Notes: a model not told the origin generated them from the letters alone. A stretch of 11,008 bases of DNA from Sva-07 sp041686315 (GCA_041686315.1 JAWLEC010000106.1:1-11008); one strand, 5' to 3'; shown: positions 1 through 7,328, counted from the stretch's first letter. Numbers and translations are program-made.

Positions 1-800
1 GAACCGGCGTCGACGACGGCTGCGACCAGGGCGCGGTGGATGCCCGGTGCAGCCGCCACCGTGGCGTGGGGGCCGGCTGCCCCTCCGCCGAGATCGGAGG
101 TGGTGGCGCCGGCCTCGGCGGCGACGAGCACGCCGGCGGCGAGGTCCCACGAGTTGAGGTGCTCCTCGAAATACGCATCCACCCGGCCTGCCCCCACCAT
201 GCACAGGTCCAGCGCCGCCGATCCGAACCGGCGCACGTCGCGCACCTGCGTGATGAGCCGGACGATGCGAGCCGCCTGCAGCGACCGGCGCTCGGGCAGG
301 TAGCTGAACCCGGTCGCCACGAGCGCCGTCGACAGGTCGTCGGCGCTCGAACACGAGATCGGCACGCCGTCGAGCGTCGCCCCCCGGCCTCGCGCCGCCG
401 AGAACAACTCACCGGTGACCGGGGCGAACACGGCGCCGGCGAGCGGGCCGTCGTCGTCGACGACCGCCACCGACGTGCACCAGGCCGGCAGGTCGTACAC
501 GAAGTTGACCGTGCCGTCGATCGGGTCGACGTGCCATTGGAGGCCCGTGCTGCCCGACCGGGCCGCGCCCTCCTCGCCGACGATCGCGTCGTCGGGCCGT
601 TCGCGCCCCAGGCCGTCGACGATCAGCTCCTCGGCGGCACGGTCGAACTCGGTGACGGGATCGGTGGCGCTCGACTTGGTGTCGTGGTGCATCGTGCGTC
701 CCACACCGAGGCGGCGTCGCCCGTCGAGCGCCAGTTGGCCGGCGTCCACGGCCAACCGCTCGGCCAGCACCCGCAGAGCGGCGACGTCGACGTCAGCCAT
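1..800 (-). CDS. Inositol monophosphatase family protein (3' end cut by window edge)
   Basis: Mg2+-dependent phosphatase of the inositol monophosphatase superfamily, which acts on inositol phosphate, histidinol phosphate or related small sugar phosphates. I translated the minus strand directly: 266 codons are visible, so only the extreme C-terminus is missing (the family is usually 250-290 aa). The metal-binding signatures are intact: K42 and D47 in an early TKSSATDPVT stretch, GEE at E76/E77, WHVDPIDGTVNF with D92 and D95, and WDLAAG with D219. The start is ATG at 800. An in-frame GTG at 809 is the alternative, with GAGGAG at 825-830 lying 15 nt upstream of it. It follows the small membrane protein gene by about 28 bp and is probably co-transcribed with it. 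The exact substrate (inositol-1-P, histidinol-P as in HisN, or PAP as in CysQ) cannot be decided from these motifs. Confidence 0.93.
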   Translation of the reverse strand, partial: MADVDVAALRVLAERLAVDAGQLALDGRRRLGVGRTMHHDTKSSATDPVTEFDRAAEELIVDGLGRERPDDAIVGEEGAARSGSTGLQWHVDPIDGTVNFVYDLPAWCTSVAVVDDDGPLAGAVFAPVTGELFSAARGRGATLDGVPISCSSADDLSTALVATGFSYLPERRSLQAARIVRLITQVRDVRRFGSAALDLCMVGAGRVDAYFEEHLNSWDLAAGVLVAAEAGATTSDLGGGAAGPHATVAAAPGIHRALVAAVVDAG

Positions 801-828
801 GACGGTCACCCATGACGCTCATGACTCC

Positions 829-1140
829 TCACCGTGGTGCGTGCCCGGCGCCGGTGCGGTCCTCGATCTCGCGCCATTCGCCGATGGCGCGCATCACCAG
901 CACCGCCACCACGGCCATGCCGACGGCGGCGGTGACCGCACCGATCAGCAATCCCAGCCCCGTGGGAAGGGCACAGTCGCCCTCGCACTGCAACGACACG
1001 AGCGAGTAGCCGATCAGCGCTCCGGCGAGCCCGCTGAGGAGGATCGCCGCGAACGCCACGACGCGTGCGCCCACCGACGGCAGGGCCGACAGGCTGCGGC
1101 CCGCGTCGGGTGCGGTGTCGGATGGGGGAACGGTCGACAT
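829..1140 (-). CDS. Small two-helix membrane protein, function unknown
   Basis: I do not recognise a family. The 103-residue product has a polar Ser/Pro-rich N-terminus (1-25), a hydrophobic helix at about 27-50, a short loop holding two cysteines (C52 and C56, QCEGDCALPTG), a second helix at about 60-83 and a charged tail with EWREIEDR. The CxxxC loop between two helices could form a disulfide or bind metal, but that is speculation. I chose ATG at 1140 over the in-frame GTG at 1146 because a TACGCT -10 box ends 7 nt before the ATG and only 1 nt before the GTG. Codon use and GC match the neighbours. It is transcribed divergently from dinB and is first in a probable two-gene unit with the phosphatase. 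Confidence 0.72.
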   Translation of the reverse strand: MSTVPPSDTAPDAGRSLSALPSVGARVVAFAAILLSGLAGALIGYSLVSLQCEGDCALPTGLGLLIGAVTAAVGMAVVAVLVMRAIGEWREIEDRTGAGHAPR

Positions 1141-1147
1141 GGCCACG

Positions 1148-1153
1148 AGCGTA
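1148..1153 (-). promoter_or_regulatory. -10 box (TACGCT) of the small membrane protein / phosphatase unit
   Basis: On the minus strand TACGCT fits the actinobacterial TANNNT -10 pattern. It is followed by 7 nt (CGTGGCC) and then ATG at 1140, so transcription would start at or next to the A of the start codon (leaderless mRNA). There is no convincing TTGACA-like -35 at 16-18 bp. The GGTCGTCGG preceding this hexamer resembles the GGGTCGGCG preceding the divergent dinB box. Confidence 0.5.
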
Positions 1154-1196
1154 CCGACGACCGTCCGCTCGGGCTCGCCCGTGAGGCGGGTCGGCG

Positions 1197-1202
1197 TACC
1201 CT
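1197..1202 (+). promoter_or_regulatory. -10 box (TACCCT) of dinB, leaderless
   Basis: TACCCT lies 6 nt (GACCGG) before the GTG start of dinB at 1209, placing the expected transcription start on the GTG itself. No clear -35 is visible. No LexA box of the actinobacterial type (GAAC-N4-GTTC) is visible in 1141-1208, so direct SOS control is not supported here. Confidence 0.55.
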
Positions 1203-1208
1203 GACCGG

Positions 1209-2483
1209 GTGGACCCGGGCCGCCGTTGCATCCTGCACGTCGACATGGACGCCTTCTTCGTGTCGGTGGAGCTGCGGCGCCGGCCCGAGCTCGTCGGCCG
1301 GCCCGTGGTGGTGGGCGGCACCGGCAGCCGGGGTGTCGTGGCTGCCGCGTCGTACGAGGCGCGCCGGTTCGGCGTCCACTCGGCGCTGCCGTCGTCGGTC
1401 GCCCGCCGCCGTTGTCCCCATGCAGTGTTCCTCCCCGGCGACCACGACCTCTACGGCGAGGTGAGCGCAGCCGTCAACGACGTGTTCCACCGGTACACGC
1501 CACTCGTGGAACCCCTGTCGCTCGACGAGGCGTTCCTCGACGTCACCGGCTCACGGGGTCTGTTCGGCCCGGGCGTCGAGATCGCCCGGGCGATCCGGGC
1601 CGACATCGAGCGCGAACAGCAGCTCACCTGCTCGGTCGGTGTGGCCCCCAACAAGTTCCTGGCGAAGCTCGCCTCGGTGGAGGCGAAGCCGATCGCCCGG
1701 CCCGACCGGATCGAGCCCGGCGCCGGGGTGGTCGAGGTGGTGCACGCAGACGAGCGGGCGTTCCTCGATCCGTTGCCGGTGGAACGACTGTGGGGCGTCG
1801 GCCCCGTGACGCTCGAGAAGTTGCACTCGATCGGCGTCCGCCGGGTGGCCGACCTCGCCGGCGTCGACCGTCGCATCCTCGCCACGGCGCTCGGCCGCGC
1901 CCAGGCCGACCACCTGGCCGAACTGGCCCTCGGCCACGACGACCGGCCCGTCGAGCCCGACCGGGAGGCGAAGTCGATCGGCCACGAGGAGACCTATCCG
2001 ACGGACCTCCACGAGCCGTCCGAGGTGCACACCGAACTGGTCCGCCTCGCCGACGCCGTCGCCTCGAGGCTGCGGGCCCACGGTGTCGGCGCCCGGACGC
2101 TCACCTTGAAGGTGCGCTTCGCCGGGTTCCACACGATCACCCGGTCGACGACCAGCACCGAGCGCGTCGACGACGCGGCCGTGATCGTCGGGATGCTCGG
2201 CCCCCTGCTCACGGCGATCGACCCGACGCCGGGGGTCCGCCTGATCGGCGTGTCGGGGTCGAATCTCGGAGCCGTGCACCACCAGCTCAGCTTCGACGAC
2301 GACGTCGCGTCGTCCGCCTCGGCGACGAGCGCGACGATCGACGAGATCCGGCGCAGGTTCGGGGCATCGGCGATCGGGCCGGCGAGTGCCGTGCGGGGAT
2401 CGCGTGTCCGTGTCGTGCGGCAGGGGGCGCAGCAGTGGGGGCCCGATCAGAAACCCGATCAGGAACCCGGCCCGCCGCGTTGA
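1209..2483 (+). CDS. dinB: DNA polymerase IV (Y-family translesion polymerase)
   Basis: Error-prone Y-family polymerase that copies past damaged bases. The 424-aa protein has the palm motif HVDMDAFFVSVE with metal ligand D12 and steric-gate-region F16/F17. It also has the second catalytic motif SLDEAFLDV with D106 and E107, and the conserved SVGVAPNKFLAKLAS. Thumb and little-finger regions follow. QLSFDD from Q359 looks like the beta-clamp-binding peptide. The tail (about 365-424) carries IDEIRRRFGASAIGP, as in actinobacterial DinB proteins, and ends in a short Pro/Asp/Gln repeat. The start is GTG 1209: it begins shortly before the first palm strand and has a -10 box at leaderless spacing. 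The downstream DUF3040 gene has its own promoter overlapping the dinB stop codon. All catalytic carboxylates are present, so it should be active. Confidence 0.96.
   Translation: MDPGRRCILHVDMDAFFVSVELRRRPELVGRPVVVGGTGSRGVVAAASYEARRFGVHSALPSSVARRRCPHAVFLPGDHDLYGEVSAAVNDVFHRYTPLVEPLSLDEAFLDVTGSRGLFGPGVEIARAIRADIEREQQLTCSVGVAPNKFLAKLASVEAKPIARPDRIEPGAGVVEVVHADERAFLDPLPVERLWGVGPVTLEKLHSIGVRRVADLAGVDRRILATALGRAQADHLAELALGHDDRPVEPDREAKSIGHEETYPTDLHEPSEVHTELVRLADAVASRLRAHGVGARTLTLKVRFAGFHTITRSTTSTERVDDAAVIVGMLGPLLTAIDPTPGVRLIGVSGSNLGAVHHQLSFDDDVASSASATSATIDEIRRRFGASAIGPASAVRGSRVRVVRQGAQQWGPDQKPDQEPGPPR
2442..2465 (+). repeat. dinB: 12-bp tandem duplication in the dinB C-terminal tail
   Basis: CCCGATCAGAAA is followed directly by CCCGATCAGGAA and then CCC. 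One base differs between the two copies. It encodes the PDQKPDQEP stretch at the end of DinB, outside any catalytic part. A recent slippage event is a simple explanation. Confidence 0.6.
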
Positions 2484-2508
2484 GGAACGGCCGCGAACGT
2501 GCGATGAT
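2480..2508 (+). promoter_or_regulatory. Promoter of the DUF3040 gene (TTGAGG-N17-GATGAT)
   Basis: A -35 hexamer TTGAGG (2480-2485) overlaps the dinB stop codon and is separated by exactly 17 nt from GATGAT (2503-2508). Six nucleotides (GAGGGT) then lead to the GTG start at 2515, which again predicts a leaderless transcript. This is the only promoter in the window with a recognisable -35 element. It suggests independent expression of the DUF3040 gene despite its closeness to dinB. Confidence 0.5.
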
Positions 2509-2514
2509 GAGGGT

Positions 2515-2844
2515 GTGCCCCTCTCCGAGGACGAACAGCGCATTCTGCGTCAGATCGAGCAGGAGCTCGAACAGGATCCGACGTTCTCCCAACGCGGCTA
2601 CCGGGTGTCCCGTCGGCGGGCGCTGCTGCTCACCGTCGGCCTCGTGATCGGCCTCGTCGTCACCATCGGCGGCCTGGCCGTCAACTTCCTCGTCTCGTTC
2701 GCCGGATTCGTCCTGGTGCTCGTGATGGCGATCCTGCTCGAGTCCGAGCTGCGCCTCATCGGGCGTGAGCGGCTCGGCCAGTTGCCGATCTCGGCGTGGC
2801 TCAGCGGTCGTCGACCCGATGTCGACGACGACGCCACCCGCTGA
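2515..2844 (+). CDS. DUF3040 family small membrane protein
   Basis: The 109-aa protein starts with MPLSEDEQRILRQIEQELEQ, the signature opening of the actinobacterial DUF3040 family: an amphipathic helix followed by a basic patch (RVSRRR). Two hydrophobic helices follow at about 37-57 and 59-76. The C-terminus is charged and ends in an Asp-rich stretch (PDVDDDATR). The biochemical role is unknown. In other actinobacteria such genes are found near dinB and near cell-wall/division genes, which would fit an envelope role; that is from memory of the family, not shown here. GTG 2515 is chosen because the family N-terminus begins exactly there and a promoter sits at leaderless spacing. The reading frame stays open upstream but that part lies inside dinB. 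It converges on the transglutaminase gene. Confidence 0.9.
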   Translation: MPLSEDEQRILRQIEQELEQDPTFSQRGYRVSRRRALLLTVGLVIGLVVTIGGLAVNFLVSFAGFVLVLVMAILLESELRLIGRERLGQLPISAWLSGRRPDVDDDATR

Positions 2845-2870
2845 TCACGCTCCGACGAGTGGCGATCAGC
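2840..2870. terminator. Inverted repeat spanning two convergent stop codons (possible bidirectional terminator)
   Basis: GCTGATC (2840-2846) and GATCAGC (2864-2870) form a perfect 7-bp stem with a 17-nt loop. The left arm contains the TGA of the DUF3040 gene and the right arm contains the TGA of the convergent transglutaminase gene. Neither side has a T-tract, so it is not a classical intrinsic terminator, but U-less hairpins have been proposed as terminators in actinobacteria. Confidence 0.4.
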
Positions 2871-5136
2871 CGCTGCTGAAGTAGCGCCGCACCCGTGTGC
2901 CGAACGGCACCGAGTCGTTGACGGCCCGCTCGATCTGGCGGCACCAGTTGCGGCAGTCCCGCATCGTGCTCGCACCGTACGAACCGGCCACGTCGAAGCC
3001 GGCCGTCCCGCGCCGGCTGTAGGTGGCCTCGGTGACCACGGTGGCCAGCGAGCTGATCGGACGTGCGGCGATGGGGAACCGCTCCGCCGTCAACGCCGCG
3101 GCCTCGAGCGGGGTGCGTTCGGACGAACGCGGCACACCCACGACCTCCAGCGCCTGCAGGGCCTGGTTCCAGCAGCGGGCGAGTTGGCGGTCGACCGAGG
3201 TACGAGCACGGCGGTCACGCAAGCGCCTCACCAGCCACGGCGCCACGACCGCCACGAGCGCCAGCACCCCACCACCCACGAGCACCCAGGTGCGGTCGGG
3301 ATCGTCGGGCGCCACGACGGCGGCGTCGTCGTCCCCGGCACCGGGGGCGGCGAGGTCCTCCTCGGGCAGGTTCAACGGGTTGTCGTCGGCGGTGGCGCCG
3401 TCGGGCAGCGTGGTGGACGGCGCGGTCGACTCCTCGTCGAGTTCCTCCTCCACCGCATCGTCCGGGCGCGCCCCCGAATCCTGCTGTGGCGGGACACCCG
3501 TGTACACCTCCGCGCCCGGAGCGCCGCGACCCGGCGTCGGTTCGAACGGCACCCAACCGACGCCGTCGAACCACACCTCGGGCCATGCGTGGGCGTGGCG
3601 CCCGAGCACCGAGTACGTGTCGGGGTTCACCTGGTTGCCGCTGGTGAACCCGACCGCGACGCGAGCAGGGATCCCCAGGGTGCGCATCATCGCGGCGTAG
3701 GTGCCGGAGAACTGTTCGCAGTAGCCGACCCGCTCGCGCAGGAAACCCTCGATCGCACTGTTGCCGTGCCCCGGCTGCACCTCGAGGCTGTAGGTGAACT
3801 CGTCGCGGAACCAGTTCTGCAGTGCCAGCGCCGTGGCGTAGGCGTCGGGCGCCCCGGCGGTGACCTCACGAGCGGTGTCGGCGACCACGTCCGGCAGGTC
3901 GTCGGGGAGTTCGAGATGGATCGGGTCGCCGGCATCGGTCGCCGGGACGCCGGCGAGCCGTTGGGGATCGACGCGCGGCGAGGCGGACACGATCTGGAAC
4001 GTGTCACCGCGTGCGAGTTCGTCGTCGGTGGTGAGAAGAGCCGACGTCTCGGGTACCCAGCGCAGCTCGTCGACGCCCGACGCCTGGAACGGATCGGGCG
4101 CTGCGGGGACGAGCGAGCCACCGAGGTTGACCACGCGTACCTGCTGGAACAGGTCCTCGGCGCCGGGTCGGCGACCGACCAGTGCCGGATCGACCGGCGC
4201 CAGGTCGCGGTCGGGGAGGCCCCACGTGGTGCCGTCGAACCGGGGCAGCGACGACGACCTCCAGTACGACTCGAGGTTGGCGTCCACCACGAACAGTTCG
4301 GTGTTCGAGCGGTTGGTGAGGCGTGAGCGGATGTCGACCAGGGGCGACACGACGGTGGAGTTGCCGCCACCGCCCCCGCGGGTCTCGTAGACCGGCGCCG
4401 CATCCGCGCCGGGGAGACGTGGCCCCACCAGGCCGGCGGTCAGGGCGACCACGATGGTGACGGTCACCGCCGCAGGTGCGGCGAAGCCGAGAGTGGAGCG
4501 CTGACCCGCCGCCGTGGTGGGCGCGTGGTACCAGCGCAACGCGATGGTGGCGATCACACCGGCGACCACGAGCAGCACCGAGGTCGCCACCCGGAGCCGG
4601 TCGGTGCCCAACGCCCCCACGAACACGAACAGCACGCCACCGGGCACCAGCGCCTCGGCCCGCGCGAACGCCCGGAATGCGAAAGCGTCGGACAACACGA
4701 CGGCGATGGCCAGCCCGATGGCGGCCAGCACGTCCCAACCCGATCCGTAGATCACGGGCGCCACTGCAACACTGAACTGCTCGCGCACGATCTGCAGCTC
4801 GGACTCGACCAGTGCCCACGTGTCGGCGGTCGGCAGCCACCACGAGTAGGTCGAGCGGTACTGGAGCATGCCGATCGTCCATGCCGTCACCGCGGCGGTC
4901 GCCGGCACGGCGATCCAGCCGCTGACACGCAGCCGGCGCAGCACGAGGCTCGAACCGTGGCCCGCCGCCGCCAGCACGACCATCTCGTCGAGGAAGTCCC
5001 ACCCGCTGAAGACCCGGGCGTAGCCCACGGCCACGGCGACGCTGAACACGGCCAGTGCGAGCGAGGCGACGACGTCGTCGATGAGCGACGCCGCGGACGA
5101 TCTCGTCCCGGGTCCGACGTGAGAGGAGACGGTCAC
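2866..5136 (-). CDS. TgpA-like transmembrane transglutaminase-like protein (DUF3488/DUF4129 type)
   Basis: A 756-aa integral membrane protein. The N-terminal part has about seven hydrophobic segments (roughly 21-43, 51-67, 73-91, 134-154, 163-177, 183-201, 217-238). A large, probably extracytoplasmic region then carries a papain-like transglutaminase fold. The catalytic Cys is C473 in GYCEQFSG and the His is H516 in HAHAWPEVWFD. The third position is E532 in VPFEPTPG, where many relatives have Asp. An Asp/Glu/Pro/Ala-rich linker, a last helix (about 617-637) and a basic cytoplasmic tail follow, as in TgpA/DUF4129 proteins. The start is GTG 5136, which overlaps the stop of the DUF58 gene as GTGA; the open frame upstream (to 5307) lies within DUF58 coding sequence and is rejected. 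It is last of the moxR-DUF58-tgpA operon. The family is linked to envelope processes, but the substrate is unknown. Confidence 0.93.
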   Translation of the reverse strand: MTVSSHVGPGTRSSAASLIDDVVASLALAVFSVAVAVGYARVFSGWDFLDEMVVLAAAGHGSSLVLRRLRVSGWIAVPATAAVTAWTIGMLQYRSTYSWWLPTADTWALVESELQIVREQFSVAVAPVIYGSGWDVLAAIGLAIAVVLSDAFAFRAFARAEALVPGGVLFVFVGALGTDRLRVATSVLLVVAGVIATIALRWYHAPTTAAGQRSTLGFAAPAAVTVTIVVALTAGLVGPRLPGADAAPVYETRGGGGGNSTVVSPLVDIRSRLTNRSNTELFVVDANLESYWRSSSLPRFDGTTWGLPDRDLAPVDPALVGRRPGAEDLFQQVRVVNLGGSLVPAAPDPFQASGVDELRWVPETSALLTTDDELARGDTFQIVSASPRVDPQRLAGVPATDAGDPIHLELPDDLPDVVADTAREVTAGAPDAYATALALQNWFRDEFTYSLEVQPGHGNSAIEGFLRERVGYCEQFSGTYAAMMRTLGIPARVAVGFTSGNQVNPDTYSVLGRHAHAWPEVWFDGVGWVPFEPTPGRGAPGAEVYTGVPPQQDSGARPDDAVEEELDEESTAPSTTLPDGATADDNPLNLPEEDLAAPGAGDDDAAVVAPDDPDRTWVLVGGGVLALVAVVAPWLVRRLRDRRARTSVDRQLARCWNQALQALEVVGVPRSSERTPLEAAALTAERFPIAARPISSLATVVTEATYSRRGTAGFDVAGSYGASTMRDCRNWCRQIERAVNDSVPFGTRVRRYFSSG

Positions 5137-6290
5137 GTCAGGCGCCCCACCAGGTCCAGCCGACCGCGGCCGGTGAGCTGACGCCACGAGTCGAGGAACT
5201 CGCCCTCGCTGCGTGCCGACACGTCGAGACCGGACCCGGCTCGCTCGTCGGTGGTGACGCCCACCACGGTGATCGTGGGATCGACGATGCCGTGCGCCCG
5301 TCGCCACGCACCGGTGCCGTGCGTGGCCGTGATCGAGATCAGCAGACCGAGACCCTCGCCCGGCTCGCGGTCGAGCCGGGCCGGCGACGACGCCGACGGT
5401 CGGAGACGGGCGAGGATCCGCAGCGTGTTGACCACCACGTCGGGGCCGCGCAGGTCGACGCCGCCCGCGGTGACGAAGCGCGTGGTGAGGCCCCCGCGCT
5501 CGGCGCTGTGGACGAGACTCGCCGCCGCCACGATCGCCCGCTCGAACCCGTCCGCGTCACGGTAGGCGTCGGGATCGGCGTCGAGCACCACGGTGCAGCG
5601 GCGCAGGCCCTCGACCGTGTGCTCCTTCACCAGCAACTGCTCCGATCGGGCAGAGGCCTTCCAGTGGATCGACCGCGGCTCGTCGCCGTCGACGTACTCA
5701 CGCAATCCGTGGAAGTCCCCCGGGCCCAGACGGCGGGCCCTCTCCAGCAGGTGGGTGCCGAGCAACCCCTGGCCGAGCCGGGGGATCTCGAGGAGATGGG
5801 CGCGTGGTGCCACGGTGACCTCCTCGACGCCCACGATCTCCTGCGACAGCCGGGCGATGCCGAGCGGGTCGCGGACCTCCGCACGCAGGGGGCCGAGTTC
5901 GACGATGCCGCGCACACTGGTCGGCAACTGATAGCCGGTGGACGAGCTGGCGCCGACAGCCAGCGGCGAGATCGGCAGGCGGGCCACGTGCGCTCCCGAC
6001 CCCGCTCGCTGCACGGTCTCCACGAGTTCGAACGGTGTGGACCGCACGCGGCCGAGATGGCGCAGATGGAGATCCACGCGGCCCGTGTCGCCCGCCACCA
6101 GCACCGTCGGGTGCGCCCACCGCACCGCGGCCACGCGCGGCCGGCGCACCCGGACCAGTACCACGGCGACGACCGCCGCGGCGACGAACGCCGTGCCGAT
6201 CACGAACAACTCGACCACGGCGAAGAACCGCCCGACCACGATCGCTGCGACACCGGCCGCGATCGCTGCGAACCCCTGGCGAGTCAGCAC
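5133..6290 (-). CDS. DUF58 domain-containing membrane protein
   Basis: A 385-aa protein with two adjacent N-terminal hydrophobic helices (about 7-24 and 26-46), a beta-rich middle region, and the DUF58 hallmark GDFHGLREYVDGDEPRSIHW (about 191-210) followed by KASAR. The C-terminal half (TVVLDAD and onward) resembles the von Willebrand A-like fold typical of these proteins. DUF58 proteins are almost always encoded beside MoxR AAA+ ATPases and are thought to be their partners. Here the start GTG at 6290 is 13 bp after the moxR stop, and the stop overlaps the start of the transglutaminase gene by 4 bp, so translational coupling is likely. No convincing Shine-Dalgarno sequence precedes the start. 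The family's biochemical activity is not established. Confidence 0.93.
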   Translation of the reverse strand: MLTRQGFAAIAAGVAAIVVGRFFAVVELFVIGTAFVAAAVVAVVLVRVRRPRVAAVRWAHPTVLVAGDTGRVDLHLRHLGRVRSTPFELVETVQRAGSGAHVARLPISPLAVGASSSTGYQLPTSVRGIVELGPLRAEVRDPLGIARLSQEIVGVEEVTVAPRAHLLEIPRLGQGLLGTHLLERARRLGPGDFHGLREYVDGDEPRSIHWKASARSEQLLVKEHTVEGLRRCTVVLDADPDAYRDADGFERAIVAAASLVHSAERGGLTTRFVTAGGVDLRGPDVVVNTLRILARLRPSASSPARLDREPGEGLGLLISITATHGTGAWRRAHGIVDPTITVVGVTTDERAGSGLDVSARSEGEFLDSWRQLTGRGRLDLVGRLT

Positions 6291-6303
6291 CCCGACCGGC
6301 CGG

Positions 6304-7305
6304 TCATCGCGGAACAGGAACCGGGACGGCGTCGAACACCTCGGCGATCGCGTCGGCGGGGGAGAGCTGGCCGCCGCTGTCGGAGCGGATCATGATCCGG
6401 TGACCGAGCGTGGCGACGGCAATCGACTTCACGTCGTCGGGGGTCGCATAGTTGCGTCCCCGTGCCGCGGCGTGCGCCCGCGAGCCTGCCGCCAGTTGCA
6501 GCGTGGCCCGAGGGGACAGCCCCAGTTCGATGGCCGGATGCCGACGGCTGGCCTCGGCGATGTCGACGAGGTACGACTTCAGGGCGCCGGCCACGTGCAC
6601 GCTGCGTACGGCGGTGATCATGCCGCGGATCTCCGCGGACGACACCACGGGGTCGAGCCGGTGGAGCGCCGCGGCGGATCCCTGCGCGTCGAGCATCTGG
6701 ATCTCCGCCTCACGACTGGGGTACCCGATGGCGATGCGCAGGAGGAACCGGTCGAGTTGGCTCTCGGGCAACCGGTAGGTGCCCTCCTGGTCGATCGGGT
6801 TCTGGGTGGCGATCACCATGAACGGCGGCTCGAGCGGCCGGCTCACCCCGTCGGCGGTGATCTGGCGTTCCTCCATCGCCTCGAGCAGCGCCGACTGGGT
6901 CTTGGGTGACGCCCGATTGATCTCGTCGGCGAGCACGATGTTGGCGAACAGCGGGCCCGGCTCGAACCGGAACGACTCGGTCGAGCGCTGGTAGACGCTC
7001 ACCCCGACGAGATCGGTCGGCAGCAGGTCGGGGGTGAACTGCACGCGCTTCCACGAACAGTCGATCGACGCCGCCAATGCCTTGGCCAGGCTGGTCTTGC
7101 CCACCCCGGGCACGTCCTCCACCAGCAGGTGGCCCTCGGCGAGGAGGCACATCAGCGCCAGCTCGATCGTCTCGGTCTTGCCGTGGAGCACCTGCGACAC
7201 GTTGGCCGTGATCGCGTCGAACAGACCGGCGAACCCACGTGCAGGCGGCCCGTTGTCGGCCGTGCCGGAGGAAGTCGGGCCGTCGGCGGCGAATTCGGTC
7301 GTCAC
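6304..7305 (-). CDS. MoxR family AAA+ ATPase
   Basis: The 333-aa ATPase is of normal length for the MoxR family, which are chaperone-like AAA+ proteins. Walker A is EDVPGVGKTS (K70, T71). The conserved VQFTPDLLPTDLVG follows at about 88-101. Walker B is NIVLADEINR (D127, E128) and sensor 1 is IATQNP (N169). The GTYRLPESQLDRFLL segment with R186 and a helical lid domain complete it. The first 20 or so residues are a variable polar tail. GTG 7305 is chosen because a TACCCT -10 box lies 7 nt upstream, predicting a leaderless transcript. It is the first gene of the moxR-DUF58-transglutaminase operon and is divergent from the ROK gene across a 58-bp region containing a palindrome. It probably remodels the membrane-bound DUF58 partner; that assignment rests on family knowledge. 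Confidence 0.96.
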   Translation of the reverse strand: MTTEFAADGPTSSGTADNGPPARGFAGLFDAITANVSQVLHGKTETIELALMCLLAEGHLLVEDVPGVGKTSLAKALAASIDCSWKRVQFTPDLLPTDLVGVSVYQRSTESFRFEPGPLFANIVLADEINRASPKTQSALLEAMEERQITADGVSRPLEPPFMVIATQNPIDQEGTYRLPESQLDRFLLRIAIGYPSREAEIQMLDAQGSAAALHRLDPVVSSAEIRGMITAVRSVHVAGALKSYLVDIAEASRRHPAIELGLSPRATLQLAAGSRAHAAARGRNYATPDDVKSIAVATLGHRIMIRSDSGGQLSPADAIAEVFDAVPVPVPR

Positions 7306-7312
7306 CGTCGGA

Positions 7313-7318
7313 AGGGTA
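7313..7318 (-). promoter_or_regulatory. -10 box (TACCCT) of the moxR operon, leaderless
   Basis: On the minus strand TACCCT is followed by 7 nt (TCCGACG) and the GTG start of moxR at 7305. The sequence 17 bp upstream lies inside the 7329-7350 palindrome and does not match TTGACA, so promoter strength may depend on a regulator or an alternative sigma factor. Confidence 0.55.
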
Positions 7319-7328
7319 GACCCGCAGC

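Noticed and set aside
36..815. Long plus-strand open frame opposite the inositol monophosphatase gene
   Set aside because: The minus strand carries all phosphatase motifs; this frame gives a low-complexity Arg/Gly/Ala/Pro-rich product typical of antisense frames in high-GC DNA.
793..822. Nine-codon open frame with GAGGAG 2 nt upstream, overlapping the start of the phosphatase gene
   Set aside because: The ribosome-site spacing is too short and the peptide (MSVMGDRHG) shows no attenuator character; probably chance.
1141..1208. LexA (SOS) box upstream of dinB
   Set aside because: No GAAC-N4-GTTC or similar sequence is present on either strand.
5137..5307. N-terminal extension of the transglutaminase gene by 57 codons
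   Set aside because: It overlaps the end of the DUF58 gene and encodes an Arg/His-rich stretch unlike the family. The GTG at 5136 forms a typical GTGA stop-start overlap.
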